From Candidatus Gastranaerophilales bacterium (lineage in GTDB: Bacteria; Cyanobacteriota; Vampirovibrionia; Gastranaerophilales; Gastranaerophilaceae): DNA of 64,000 nucleotides. The DNA is taken from positions 62,001-126,000 of the forward strand of contig CALUWA010000001.1 of the NCBI GenBank assembly GCA_944324365.1, written 5' to 3'. Positions within the stretch are counted from its first letter, which is position 1. Each line of letters opens with the position of its first letter. The notes under the pieces were generated by a model. The model ran no database searches, was not told the DNA's origin, and saw nothing but the letters and a program-made list of their open reading frames with translations. Position numbers and translations under genes: made by a program. Below, one piece after another: positions 14,684 to 23,318 of the stretch.

Positions 14684-15403
14684 TTAGAGTATATCACCAA
14701 TAGAAAGATTTACCTCCCCCTCGGGAGTTATTATTTTAATTGTCCCGTCATCGTTTACTGATTCAAACCTTCCATGAAGTTTTTCTTTTAAGTGTTGTAT
14801 GGTTATTTCTGTCCCAAGCCCGTTTAAATATTTGATGTATTCAGCTTTGATAGATGGGAACCCGTCTGATAAAAATTTGTCATAGTCATTAAAAAAGTTA
14901 TCCAAAAGTTTTTGCATAAATTCATCGCGGTTAATATCATTTTTTGTTTCAAGGTTAAGTGATGTGGCAATTCTATCCGGAATAGCTTTTATATCTTCTA
15001 TTTTGGCATTAAGATTTACGCCTATTCCGAGAACTATTCCTTTAAGAATATTTCCTTTGAACACGGCTTCGGAAAGTATCCCTGATATTTTTTTGTTATT
15101 TACGAGGTTATCGTTCGGCCAGCGAATTTGCGGTTTAATTCCGTATTCTTCAAGTGTTTTACAGGTTTTAAGTGAAAGATATTGTGTAAGATTTGAATAT
15201 GTTTCCGTAAAATTATCGCCGGGGTGTAGAATAATTGTCATGTATAAATTTCTACACCCAAGGTCAACCCATTTGCGGGTGAAACGTCCTCTGCCGACTG
15301 TTTGACAGTCTGTGTATATGACTGTTTTATCTTCAAATTTTTCTATATTTTCTTTTGCATAAGTGTTTGTTGAATCAATTTTTTTAAGATGAATTATATG
15401 CAT
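14684..15403 (-). CDS. birA: Biotin--[acetyl-CoA-carboxylase] ligase, catalytic domain only
   Basis: The 239-residue protein shows the biotin ligase motif GRGRFTRKW at about residues 38-46, the WPND loop (IRWPNDNLVNNKKISGIL), and GIGVNLN. It charges biotin to AMP and transfers it to the biotin carrier protein of acetyl-CoA carboxylase. The N-terminal DNA-binding domain of the E. coli BirA repressor is missing, so it is a monofunctional class I ligase. GAGG lies upstream of the ATG. The PurD-like gene follows 18 bp downstream. Confidence 0.95.
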   Translation of the reverse strand: MHIIHLKKIDSTNTYAKENIEKFEDKTVIYTDCQTVGRGRFTRKWVDLGCRNLYMTIILHPGDNFTETYSNLTQYLSLKTCKTLEEYGIKPQIRWPNDNLVNNKKISGILSEAVFKGNILKGIVLGIGVNLNAKIEDIKAIPDRIATSLNLETKNDINRDEFMQKLLDNFFNDYDKFLSDGFPSIKAEYIKYLNGLGTEITIQHLKEKLHGRFESVNDDGTIKIITPEGEVNLSIGDIL

Positions 15404-15456
15404 AAAAACCTCAAATGCCTTATTCTGACTATATTTTACATCAAATAAAAAAAATA

Positions 15457-15484
15457 TTGCGCTTTTTTTTTTACGTGTTAGGAT
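15457..15484 (+). promoter_or_regulatory. Promoter of the ATP synthase operon
   Basis: -35 TTGCGC (15457-15462) and -10 TAGGAT (15479-15484), 16-bp spacing, 24 bp ahead of the atpB start. GGGGAGAG is the ribosome binding site. Confidence 0.55.
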
Positions 15485-15507
15485 AAGAGCATAGGGGAGA
15501 GTAATCT

Positions 15508-16197
15508 ATGGAACATTGGATTTATACAACTACATTTTTGGGTCATACTATAAACTTAAACCTGGATACGATTTTTACAATGTGGTTTGCGATGATATGT
15601 TTAGTTATATTTGCGTTGATTGCTACCCGTCATTTATCAATTGTTCCGGGTAAACTTCAAGCATTTTGCGAAAAGATTATGGAGTTTTTCTGGGGGATTA
15701 TGGATACTATGATGCCGGGACGCAACAGGCAGCACGTTCCGCTTGTAGCTTCTTTGTTTTTGTTTATTTTGTTTGCAAATCTTATGGGACAGCTTCCTTT
15801 AAGAATTATTCATATAAAGCAGGGTGAGCTTGCATCTCCGACCAATGATATTAATTTAACCGCCGCAATGGCTGTTATTGTTTTAATTTACTATATAGCA
15901 GCCGGTATAATGAAAAAGGGGCCAAAATTTTTCCTTCATGAATTTTCATTTATCGGTATTGTAATGGCTCTTGTTGAACTTTTAGAGATGATTACACGTC
16001 CTTTGAGTTTGGCAATCCGACTTTTTGCAAATATTTTTGCAGGAGAAATTCTTGTTTCAATATTATTAGGTGCTTGTGCGTATTTTGCACCGCTGCCGAT
16101 AATGTTGTTTGAAATTCTGGTTGCATTCATCCAAGCAACGGTATTTATGATGCTTACGGTTGCCTATATCAGTTCTGCGGCCGGAGAAGAACATTAA
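15508..16197 (+). CDS. atpB: F-type ATP synthase subunit a
   Basis: The 229-residue integral membrane subunit carries the half-channels for proton entry and exit. The essential Arg is present in RPLSLAIRLFANIFAGEIL (about residues 164-182). About five or six hydrophobic helices can be drawn. GGGGAGAG precedes the ATG. It is the first gene of the operon; no atpI is seen upstream. Confidence 0.97.
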   Translation: MEHWIYTTTFLGHTINLNLDTIFTMWFAMICLVIFALIATRHLSIVPGKLQAFCEKIMEFFWGIMDTMMPGRNRQHVPLVASLFLFILFANLMGQLPLRIIHIKQGELASPTNDINLTAAMAVIVLIYYIAAGIMKKGPKFFLHEFSFIGIVMALVELLEMITRPLSLAIRLFANIFAGEILVSILLGACAYFAPLPIMLFEILVAFIQATVFMMLTVAYISSAAGEEH

Positions 16198-16238
16198 TTT
16201 GATAATTTCGTTGATAAGTTAAAATAAGGAGAAAAGTT

Positions 16239-16466
16239 ATGGAAAATTTGAATTTAGCACAATTAGGAGCAGGTCTTGCAATTGGTTTTGGTGCAACAGG
16301 TGCCGGTCTAGGTATTGGTATTGCTACAAAAGGTTTGATGGACGCCATCTCTCGTCAGCCGGAAGTTGCAGGTAAGGCAATGGGTTTCTTCCTTTTAGGT
16401 GCCGCTCTTGCTGAAGCTTGTGCATTGTATGCATTCGTTATCGCATTTATGTTATTAGGAAAATAA
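16239..16466 (+). CDS. atpE: F-type ATP synthase subunit c
   Basis: The 75-residue protein is a helical hairpin with the loop RQPE at residues 39-42. The ion-carrying carboxylate is Glu59 (LAEACALYAF) in helix 2. Residue 26 is Ile where sodium-dependent c subunits have Gln, and the residue after Glu59 is Ala not Ser, so the ring is predicted to carry protons. AAGGAG precedes the ATG. Confidence 0.98.
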   Translation: MENLNLAQLGAGLAIGFGATGAGLGIGIATKGLMDAISRQPEVAGKAMGFFLLGAALAEACALYAFVIAFMLLGK

Positions 16467-16486
16467 TTTAATCGGAGTGTATCATC

Positions 16487-16945
16487 ATGGAATTTAATGC
16501 AACATTTTTAGTATCAATAGTAAGTTTTTTATTGTTCGTCGGCATTATGAACAAGATATTTTATGCTCCGTTGACTAATGTTATGACTGAACGTAAGGAT
16601 CTTCTTGATACAAACTATTCTGATGCAAAGCGGTTTGATGATGATGCCCAGGCTATACTAAAGGATAGAGATGAACGTCTTGGCGAAGCCGAAACTAAGT
16701 CAAGAAAGATTATCTCTGACAGAATAGAAGATGAAAATTCCAAAGGAAAGGCTTTGACGGATGAGGCTTCCAAAAAGTCAGCAGAAGATATTAAATCCCG
16801 CAAAGCTGCCTTGGAACAGGAAAAAGAAGCAGCTGCTCCGGTTTTAAATTCACAGGTCGTCGGACTTGCGGAGTCTATTGCCTCTAAAGTTATGGGAATG
16901 GATGTCAAAATCCCTGAAACAGTATCTTTGAATGGAGTTAAATAA
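16487..16945 (+). CDS. atpF': ATP synthase subunit b' (second stator b)
   Basis: The 152-residue protein has one N-terminal membrane helix (about 5-27) and a long charged coiled coil, the layout of stator b subunits. The presence of two different b-type genes side by side between subunit c and delta is the cyanobacterial and chloroplast arrangement. Its stop overlaps the next start by 1 nt (TAATG). Confidence 0.9.
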   Translation: MEFNATFLVSIVSFLLFVGIMNKIFYAPLTNVMTERKDLLDTNYSDAKRFDDDAQAILKDRDERLGEAETKSRKIISDRIEDENSKGKALTDEASKKSAEDIKSRKAALEQEKEAAAPVLNSQVVGLAESIASKVMGMDVKIPETVSLNGVK

Positions 16946-17454
16946 TGAGCGAATTGGCTAATTTTTGGAACTTAATACTTGAATCAAATACGTTTAACTT
17001 TATTATACTTTTAATTTTGATTATTGCAGTAATGCAGAAATTAAATGTGAAAGCTGCTGTTGAAAAATTAAAAAATGATATTATTGAGGCCATAGAAAAT
17101 TCAAAACGGGCAAAGGAAAATGCTTATAACAACTACACGGATGCAAAGTCTAAAATAGAACATATTGAAGATGAGATTTCCGAAAAATTAAGCCTTGCAT
17201 CACAGCAGGCAGATAACGTAGCCGCTTCTATTACCGATAATATTGAGCGTAAAATCAAGCAGATAGAAACTAACGTTGTGAAAGTTATAGAAGCTGAAGA
17301 AAAAACGCTCGTTACTTCTTTGACTGATAAAACCTCAAAGGCATCAGTCGAACTTGCAAGAAACTATGTAAAATCCCGTTTGGCACAAGAGCCTGAATTG
17401 CACAAGAGATACATAGAAGAAAGCATAAATGAACTAGATAAGGTTAAAATTTAA
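16945..17454 (+). CDS. atpF: ATP synthase subunit b
   Basis: The 169-residue protein has an N-terminal hydrophobic helix (about 13-31, FNFIILLILIIAVMQKLNV) followed by a coiled coil rich in Lys, Glu and Asn. It starts at the TAATG overlap with b' and is followed by atpH after 3 bp. Sequence is divergent, so the call rests on position and architecture together. Confidence 0.9.
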   Translation: MSELANFWNLILESNTFNFIILLILIIAVMQKLNVKAAVEKLKNDIIEAIENSKRAKENAYNNYTDAKSKIEHIEDEISEKLSLASQQADNVAASITDNIERKIKQIETNVVKVIEAEEKTLVTSLTDKTSKASVELARNYVKSRLAQEPELHKRYIEESINELDKVKI

Positions 17455-17457
17455 GTT

Positions 17458-18015
17458 ATGAAAAAATCTGTTGAACAAATTTCATTAGCGGCAAAAAATT
17501 ATGCGGAAGCTCTTATAGAAATCGGGCAAGAAAATTTGATTTCTTTTGATAAGCTCTCTTCTGAGCTGCGTGATATAAACGATACTTTAAACTCATCCCC
17601 TGAATTGCGAAATGTATTGGCAAATCCTTCTTTTACCGATGAGGTGAAGGCTGATGTATTGGAAAGTATTTTCAAGGATAATGTTGATTCTCATCTTATT
17701 AATTTTTTGAAAATATTAATTTCCAAAAAGCGTATTATGGAATTTGGTGAAATTTACCTGGATTTTAACAATAAATTGAATGATATTAGAAATATCCAGC
17801 CTGTAGAAGTCGTATCCGCAGTTGAACTTGATGAGGATACTAAAAACAGAATTGTACAAAAACTCAATGCACGGCTTGGAAAGACTGTTCAGCCTGAATG
17901 GGATGTTGATGAAGATATTATTGCCGGCATAACGGTAAAAATTAACGATGATGTTATTGATATGAGTCTTAAGAACCGTATCGATAAATTAAGTAAAAGT
18001 TTGATGTTAAAATAA
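17458..18015 (+). CDS. atpH: ATP synthase subunit delta
   Basis: The 185-residue protein shows the OSCP/delta pattern: [11 protein letters not shown] at the N-terminus, [17 protein letters not shown] in the middle, and [32 protein letters not shown] at the C-terminus. It ties the stator stalk to the top of F1. The gene lies 3 bp after atpF and 17 bp before atpA. Confidence 0.95.
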   Translation: MKKSVEQISLAAKNYAEALIEIGQENLISFDKLSSELRDINDTLNSSPELRNVLANPSFTDEVKADVLESIFKDNVDSHLINFLKILISKKRIMEFGEIYLDFNNKLNDIRNIQPVEVVSAVELDEDTKNRIVQKLNARLGKTVQPEWDVDEDIIAGITVKINDDVIDMSLKNRIDKLSKSLMLK

Positions 18016-18032
18016 AACTGAAAGAGGGAAAT

Positions 18033-19544
18033 ATGGCAGTTATTAAACCTGATGAAATCAGCTCTATAATCAGAAGTAAAATCGAAAATTACGAAATCCA
18101 AACCGAGATTGCTAACACCGGCCGTGTTATTGAAATCGGCGACGGTATTGCCAGAATTTACGGTTTGCGCAATGTAATGGCAAGTGAGCTGGTTGTTTTT
18201 GACGACGGAAAAGATACCCTTGGAATTACAATGAACCTTGATGAAGATAATGTCGGTGTCGTAATTCTTGGTGACTATACTCATATCAAAGAAGGTATGA
18301 CAGTAAAAACAACCGGTCGTATTGCATCTGTTCCTGTAGGTGACGGGCTTATCGGCAGAATTGTTGACCCGACAGGTAAAGTTTTGGACGGCAAAGGCGA
18401 ATATGAATATTCAAAAACTCGTCCTATTGAAAGAGTTGCACCCGGTATTGTAACCAGAAGATCTGTTCACCAGCCGCTTCAAACCGGTTTAACAGCGATA
18501 GATGCTTTAACTCCTATCGGCCGCGGACAGCGTGAATTGATTATCGGCGACCGTCAAACCGGTAAGACTGCGATTGCTATTGATACAATTATCAACCAAA
18601 AAGGACAGAATGTAATTTGTATTTATGTTGCAATAGGTCAGAAGGCATCTACTGTAGCGCAAATTGCAAAAACATTGGAAGAACACGGAGCTATGGAATA
18701 TTCTATTATCGTTTCCGCTACGGCAAACGAAGCTGCTCCGCTTCAGTATATCGCACCGTTTGCAGGTGTTGCTATCGGGGAAGAATTCCTTGAACAGGGC
18801 AGAGATGTTTTGATTGTATACGACGATTTAAGTAAACACGCTCAGGCTTATCGTGCTATGAGTTTGCTTCTTAAAAGACCGCCGGGACGTGAAGCTTATC
18901 CTGGTGATGTATTCTATCTTCACTCAAGACTTTTGGAACGTGCTGTTAAACTTAATGATGAGCTTGGCGGAGGCAGTATCACTGCATTGCCTATCATCGA
19001 AACCCAGGCAGGTGATGTTTCAGCTTATATTCCGACAAACGTAATTTCAATTACTGACGGTCAGATATTCTTGGAGTCAAACTTGTTTAACGCGGGTGTA
19101 AGACCTGCTATCAACGCCGGGATTTCGGTATCCCGTGTCGGTGGTGCTGCTCAGACAAAAGGTATTAAACAGGTTGCAGGTAAGTTAAGACTTGACTTGG
19201 CTCAATACAGAGAACTTGAAGCATTTGCTCAATTTGCATCTGATCTTGACCAGGCAACTAAAAACCAGCTGCTTCGCGGTGAAAAATTGACTGAAGTTTT
19301 GAAACAGCCTCAGTATGCACCATTGAGCGTTGCAGAGCAGGTTTGCGTCTTATTTGCGGCGAATGAAGGTCTGCTGGATGATGTTCCTAATACTGAAATC
19401 GGCAGATTTAAGAAAGATTTGTCTGCATATTTGGCAGGCAATTTGAAAGATTTGATGGCAAGATTAAATGAAGGCAGTGCACTTTCTGACGAAGATAAAA
19501 CTGCACTGAAAGATGCTATTAATACTTTCAAAAAAACTTTCTAA
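18033..19544 (+). CDS. atpA: F-type ATP synthase subunit alpha
   Basis: The 503-residue protein is full length for the family. Walker A GDRQTGKT lies at about residues 171-178, followed by the conserved YVAIGQK, the [17 protein letters not shown] region, and the Arg finger segment [24 protein letters not shown]. It forms the F1 hexamer with beta, whose gene is not in this operon, as in cyanobacteria. AGAGGGAAAT precedes the start. Confidence 0.99.
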   Translation: MAVIKPDEISSIIRSKIENYEIQTEIANTGRVIEIGDGIARIYGLRNVMASELVVFDDGKDTLGITMNLDEDNVGVVILGDYTHIKEGMTVKTTGRIASVPVGDGLIGRIVDPTGKVLDGKGEYEYSKTRPIERVAPGIVTRRSVHQPLQTGLTAIDALTPIGRGQRELIIGDRQTGKTAIAIDTIINQKGQNVICIYVAIGQKASTVAQIAKTLEEHGAMEYSIIVSATANEAAPLQYIAPFAGVAIGEEFLEQGRDVLIVYDDLSKHAQAYRAMSLLLKRPPGREAYPGDVFYLHSRLLERAVKLNDELGGGSITALPIIETQAGDVSAYIPTNVISITDGQIFLESNLFNAGVRPAINAGISVSRVGGAAQTKGIKQVAGKLRLDLAQYRELEAFAQFASDLDQATKNQLLRGEKLTEVLKQPQYAPLSVAEQVCVLFAANEGLLDDVPNTEIGRFKKDLSAYLAGNLKDLMARLNEGSALSDEDKTALKDAINTFKKTF

Positions 19545-19560
19545 TAAAAGGAGATAAAAT

Positions 19561-19773
19561 ATGAAATGCTATAATCACCATGACAGAGATGCTTTCGGAA
19601 TTTGCAGAGCTTGCGGCAAAGGTTTATGCCTTGAGTGTTTGGATGAGCATGACGGTGCCGTGGTTTGCAAGGATAATCCAAAGTGCAAAAACTTTATGAA
19701 ATGTTTATCCATATTGCCGTTTTTGAGCTTTTGTATACTTCTGATTATTCTCTTCATGTTGATTGTAGATTAG
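19561..19773 (+). CDS. Small B-box-like zinc-finger membrane protein inside the atp operon
   Basis: The 70-residue protein has an N-terminal Cys/His-rich part, CYNHHDRDAFGICRACGKGLCLECL, resembling a B-box zinc finger, then a second C-x-x-x-x-x-C pair and a C-terminal membrane helix (about 48-68). AAGGAG precedes the ATG. It sits 16 bp after atpA and 10 bp before atpG, so it is co-transcribed with the ATP synthase. Proteins of this shape often precede rhomboid or DUF families, but its role here is unknown; assembly or metal sensing would be speculation. Confidence 0.75.
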   Translation: MKCYNHHDRDAFGICRACGKGLCLECLDEHDGAVVCKDNPKCKNFMKCLSILPFLSFCILLIILFMLIVD

Positions 19774-19783
19774 TAGGTGTGTT

Positions 19784-20719
19784 ATGACAAACTTAAAGGA
19801 TATTAAAAACAGAATACAGAGTGTTGAGAGCACTAAGAAAATTACGCGTGCGATGAAGATGGTGGCTGCTGCAAAGGTTAAAAAGGCCGAAAATACCGTA
19901 AAAGCTTCTCGCCCGTTTACTGAAAATTTGAATGCAATGTTTAAAAAACTCTTGTATTCGGTTGGAGATTACAGTGCTGCTACTTTGAAGATTAAGTCAG
20001 CTGTTGATAATTATCCGGCTCTTTTGAGTGTACGTCCGGTAAAATCCGTAGGTATTCTTGTTAATTCTTCAAACAAAGGACTTGCGGGTGCGTATAATGC
20101 CAATGTCGTAAGAAAAACAATTAAAGCAATTGAGGAATATTCTTCACAGGGGATTAAGACTTATCTGTTTGTAATCGGTCAAAAAGGGTATTCTGCATTA
20201 AAAAGAAAGATTTTGGCTTATGATTGCGAGATAGTTAAAACATACCTGGGAGTTGCCGCAACTCCTACTCCTGAAGGTGTTAAACTGATTACGGAGGATC
20301 TTGCGGATTATTTTGTGAATGGTAAAATTGATAAAATTGAAATTGTTACTACCCGTTTCAAAAATATGATGAGCTATTTTGTAGAGGATTGGGTTGTGCT
20401 TCCTCTCAAAAAGCTTGGTGAAGATTCAGAAAGACTTCATGATAATATTATTGACCCTTTGATGGAGTTTGAGCCTGATAAACATCATATTTTGCAAAAA
20501 ATTGTACCTATGTATGTAACAAATATAATTTATCAATCATTACTGGAAGCTCAGGCAAGTGAGCTTGCATCAAGAATGACAGCGATGTCAGCTGCTACAA
20601 ACAATGCAGAACAGATGATTGCGAACCTTTCTGTAGAATACAATAAGTCCCGTCAGGCTGCGATTACTCAGGAAATCGTAGAAGTTGTAAGCGGCGCTAA
20701 CGCTCAGATGGGGGCGTAA
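19784..20719 (+). CDS. atpG: F-type ATP synthase subunit gamma
   Basis: The 311-residue protein has the N-terminal signature IKNRIQSVESTKKITRAMKMVAAAK and the C-terminal ASRMTAMSAATNNAEQMI ... YNKSRQAAITQEIVEVVSGA, the two halves of the rotor coiled coil. It closes the operon, and an inverted repeat follows at 20,738. Cyanobacterial nomenclature calls this gene atpC. Confidence 0.98.
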   Translation: MTNLKDIKNRIQSVESTKKITRAMKMVAAAKVKKAENTVKASRPFTENLNAMFKKLLYSVGDYSAATLKIKSAVDNYPALLSVRPVKSVGILVNSSNKGLAGAYNANVVRKTIKAIEEYSSQGIKTYLFVIGQKGYSALKRKILAYDCEIVKTYLGVAATPTPEGVKLITEDLADYFVNGKIDKIEIVTTRFKNMMSYFVEDWVVLPLKKLGEDSERLHDNIIDPLMEFEPDKHHILQKIVPMYVTNIIYQSLLEAQASELASRMTAMSAATNNAEQMIANLSVEYNKSRQAAITQEIVEVVSGANAQMGA

Positions 20720-20737
20720 TAATATAAGTTTTTTATA

Positions 20738-20773
20738 AAGAAGCAGCCGCGGTTAATCGGTCGGCTGCTTTAA
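20738..20773 (+). terminator. Hairpin at the end of the ATP synthase operon
   Basis: AAGCAGCCG pairs with CGGCTGCTT around a 12-nt loop. The T-run is weak (TTTAATT), so termination strength is uncertain. Confidence 0.65.
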
Positions 20774-20820
20774 TTATATCGTATTTTCGTATAATTTCAA
20801 GGTTAGTCGTAAGGTGCTTG

Positions 20821-22239
20821 TTAAAGTTGTTTGATGAACTCTATAGCATCTTCTTTTGTGGTAATATCCCCGTTTAACTGTGATTCATGAAGAGCATTAA
20901 GAATTTCTCCGAGCTTCGGGGACGGCTTGATATTCAAAATCTGCATGACATCGTTTCCGTCAAGCAGTTTTGGCAAAGGTTTCAGTGTTTCTAGCGAAGA
21001 GAAGTAAAATTCAAGCAGCTTATCAAGATTTCTTATATTGCTTTCAATAATCTCATCGGTTATAACTTCCCCTCTTGCTGAAAATCTGTCTGCTTTTGCC
21101 AAAATTATATTATCTATAACATTATCTTGAAGTTTTCTTATGTATCGGGTCATTGCTTTTTCATTAACATCTTGTGATGTCATAAGCTGCGACGGGTAAA
21201 TATGATTTTTAATCATTTCAGCAATATAGTTTATCTGCTTATTTGAAAAACAAAGATTTTTTAAAATCGGTTTAACTAATTTTGCACCGATATCGTCGTG
21301 TTTTATAAACCTGTGCCGTCCGGTATCCTTATCAATTGTCCATGTGGAAAATTTTCCAATATCATGCAAAAAACCGGCAAGCTTAAGGTGTGCAAGCCTT
21401 GAAAATCCTCCAAAATCAACTTTATTAAGATGTTCTTTTACTCTTAAATCCGAGTTTTCATAAACGAGTTGAATTTGCCTTACTGTTTCAATGCTGTGGT
21501 GAAACAGGTCTAAGTGATGGTGGGTATTTGGCGGAACCTGCTTCAACTCATTAATAACAGGAAAAATTTCTTCCAAAAGCCGTGTTGTGTCCATATTTAA
21601 AAGTGTTTTATCGGTATATGCTCCGCTGAACATTTTCATTAACTCATAATTAATACGCTCTTTTGCGGGTTTATTAATAAGTGTGTTGTATTTGAGTATT
21701 ACACTTCTTGTTTTGTCTGTGATATCAAAGTTCAGCAGAGCCTGAAATCTGTAAACTCTTAACAGTCGAAGCGGATCATCAACAAAATTAGTTTCCTCAA
21801 TATAATTAAGGGTTTTATTTTTAATATCAGCTGTTCCGCCGAATAAGTCAAGAATTTCCCCGGTATGAATATTAACAGCTATTGCATTGATTGTAAGATC
21901 ACGGCGCTTTAAATCTTGCTCAATGTTCCCCCCGATGGGATTTGTAATATCAATGATACTTTGGTGATTGTCATCTTCTTTTTCGTGTAAAACTATTCGA
22001 TATATTTTATTTTCTTCGTCAAGCGGAACATAGGCAGAGTCAAATATTTTGTTGAGTTTCAGGGCAAAATCTTTGGCATCCGCCTCACAAACGATGATAT
22101 CTCTGTCGTAGCTCTTTATGCCAAAATAAAAATCTCTGACGGTTCCGCCTACTATATATATTTCGTTATTCGGAAACTCGTCTGCGATTTTGGATAAAAT
22201 TTTATCCTGCTTGATTTGATTTAGAATTGTTGTATTCAT
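20821..22239 (-). CDS. cca: CCA-adding tRNA nucleotidyltransferase with HD domain
   Basis: The 472-residue protein has the class II nucleotidyltransferase head IYIVGGTVRDFYFG and YDRDI, the RRDLTINAIAVN motif, and the RLLRVYRFQA helix, followed by an HD-phosphohydrolase part (HHSIETVRQI, GFLHDIGKFSTW). It adds or repairs the 3' CCA of tRNAs; three of the four tRNA genes here lack an encoded CCA. The ATG at 22239 lies 38 nt inside the rsmE gene, and no later Met fits, so the overlap appears real and translation is likely coupled. Confidence 0.93.
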   Translation of the reverse strand: MNTTILNQIKQDKILSKIADEFPNNEIYIVGGTVRDFYFGIKSYDRDIIVCEADAKDFALKLNKIFDSAYVPLDEENKIYRIVLHEKEDDNHQSIIDITNPIGGNIEQDLKRRDLTINAIAVNIHTGEILDLFGGTADIKNKTLNYIEETNFVDDPLRLLRVYRFQALLNFDITDKTRSVILKYNTLINKPAKERINYELMKMFSGAYTDKTLLNMDTTRLLEEIFPVINELKQVPPNTHHHLDLFHHSIETVRQIQLVYENSDLRVKEHLNKVDFGGFSRLAHLKLAGFLHDIGKFSTWTIDKDTGRHRFIKHDDIGAKLVKPILKNLCFSNKQINYIAEMIKNHIYPSQLMTSQDVNEKAMTRYIRKLQDNVIDNIILAKADRFSARGEVITDEIIESNIRNLDKLLEFYFSSLETLKPLPKLLDGNDVMQILNIKPSPKLGEILNALHESQLNGDITTKEDAIEFIKQL

Positions 22240-22960
22240 AGGTTATATTTCCAAGCGCAACTATTGTTGCGGTTTCTGCCTTTAAAATTAAATCTCCGAG
22301 TGTGAGCATCGAAATAGAATTTTGTTCAAAAAATTCAAATTCTCTCTCTGAAAACCCGCCTTCAGGCCCGATAATGACAAGAACTTTTGAGTTGTTAAAC
22401 ATCTGCGGATTTTCTTTGCAAAATGTTTTTAAAGTTTTTTGAGCCTTTCTTTCGCAAAAAGCTATAATATAATCAAAGTTTTCAGTTGAAATAACCTTAT
22501 CCAGTGTTGTAAGCTCAAAACAAACCGGAATATTTGCCCGCTCACATTGTTTTGAAGCCTCATACATAATTTTCTGCCACTTAGAAATTTTCTTCTCGAT
22601 TACATCGCGTTTTACGGCGCAGTTGTCGGTTAATAACGGATAAACTCCGGCCGCACCGAGTTCTGTGGCTTTTTCTATTATGGTTGATTGAGCATCGCTT
22701 CTCAATGGTGATTGCGCCAGATAAAGCTGAAATTCCAGTTCTCTCTTTGATTTATATTGTTTATTGATTTTTGCAAAAATTTCTTTACTTGTAATTTTGT
22801 CAATCGTTGTTTCGTATTGAATTTGGTTTTCGTCAATTAAGAGCAAATTCTCTCCGGCTTTTGCGCGCAGTGATCTTGCAATATGGTTATAGTTATCATT
22901 ATCTTCAATTGTTATTTGTGAATCTTTGACATCTGAAGATTTAATAAAAAAATGAGGCAC
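22202..22960 (-). CDS. rsmE: 16S rRNA (uracil-1498-N3) methyltransferase
   Basis: The 252-residue SPOUT-family protein shows VIIGPEGGFSEREFEFF and the knot segment LGDLILKAETATIVALG near the C-terminus. It methylates U1498 in the 30S decoding region. The start is GTG at 22960, set by AAAGGAG upstream, and a -10-like TATAAT lies at 22983-22988. It overlaps cca by 38 nt. Confidence 0.94.
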   Translation of the reverse strand: MPHFFIKSSDVKDSQITIEDNDNYNHIARSLRAKAGENLLLIDENQIQYETTIDKITSKEIFAKINKQYKSKRELEFQLYLAQSPLRSDAQSTIIEKATELGAAGVYPLLTDNCAVKRDVIEKKISKWQKIMYEASKQCERANIPVCFELTTLDKVISTENFDYIIAFCERKAQKTLKTFCKENPQMFNNSKVLVIIGPEGGFSEREFEFFEQNSISMLTLGDLILKAETATIVALGNITYEYNNSKSNQAG

Positions 22961-23318
22961 GTGTATCTCCTTTAATGTTTAAATTATAGCATGTAATTAT
23001 TCGTGAGCATGTGTTTTTTGTTTGTTGAATATATACAATGTACATATCGGCGCTGTTTTTGGCATAAATTGTTACAAATATTTACAAAAATTTTGTTCTA
23101 TTTTTTTAGGTGATTTTAAATTTTTACTCTTTTTCAAGGGTAAAATTTAAAAATTTTCGATAAAAAATTGCTAAAATTTTCAATTTTTATAAAAATAGTC
23201 AATAAATCATCTTAATATTCTCTTTACAATAAGTGTTATTAGGGCAATTTTTTTTATGCACGACTTTTATTATATTTGTGGTGTTGTTATAATTAGTGTG
23301 TAAAGAACAATAACAGAT
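22961..23318 (+). other. Divergent AT-rich intergenic region
   Basis: This gap separates rsmE (leftward) and a membrane protein gene (rightward). It holds the rsmE ribosome binding site and -10 box, a long AT-rich hairpin at about 23,114-23,153 (TTTTAAATTTTTAC with GTAAAATTTAAAA), and a -10-like TATAAT at 23,288-23,293 for the rightward gene. I see no ORF or tRNA. Confidence 0.6.
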
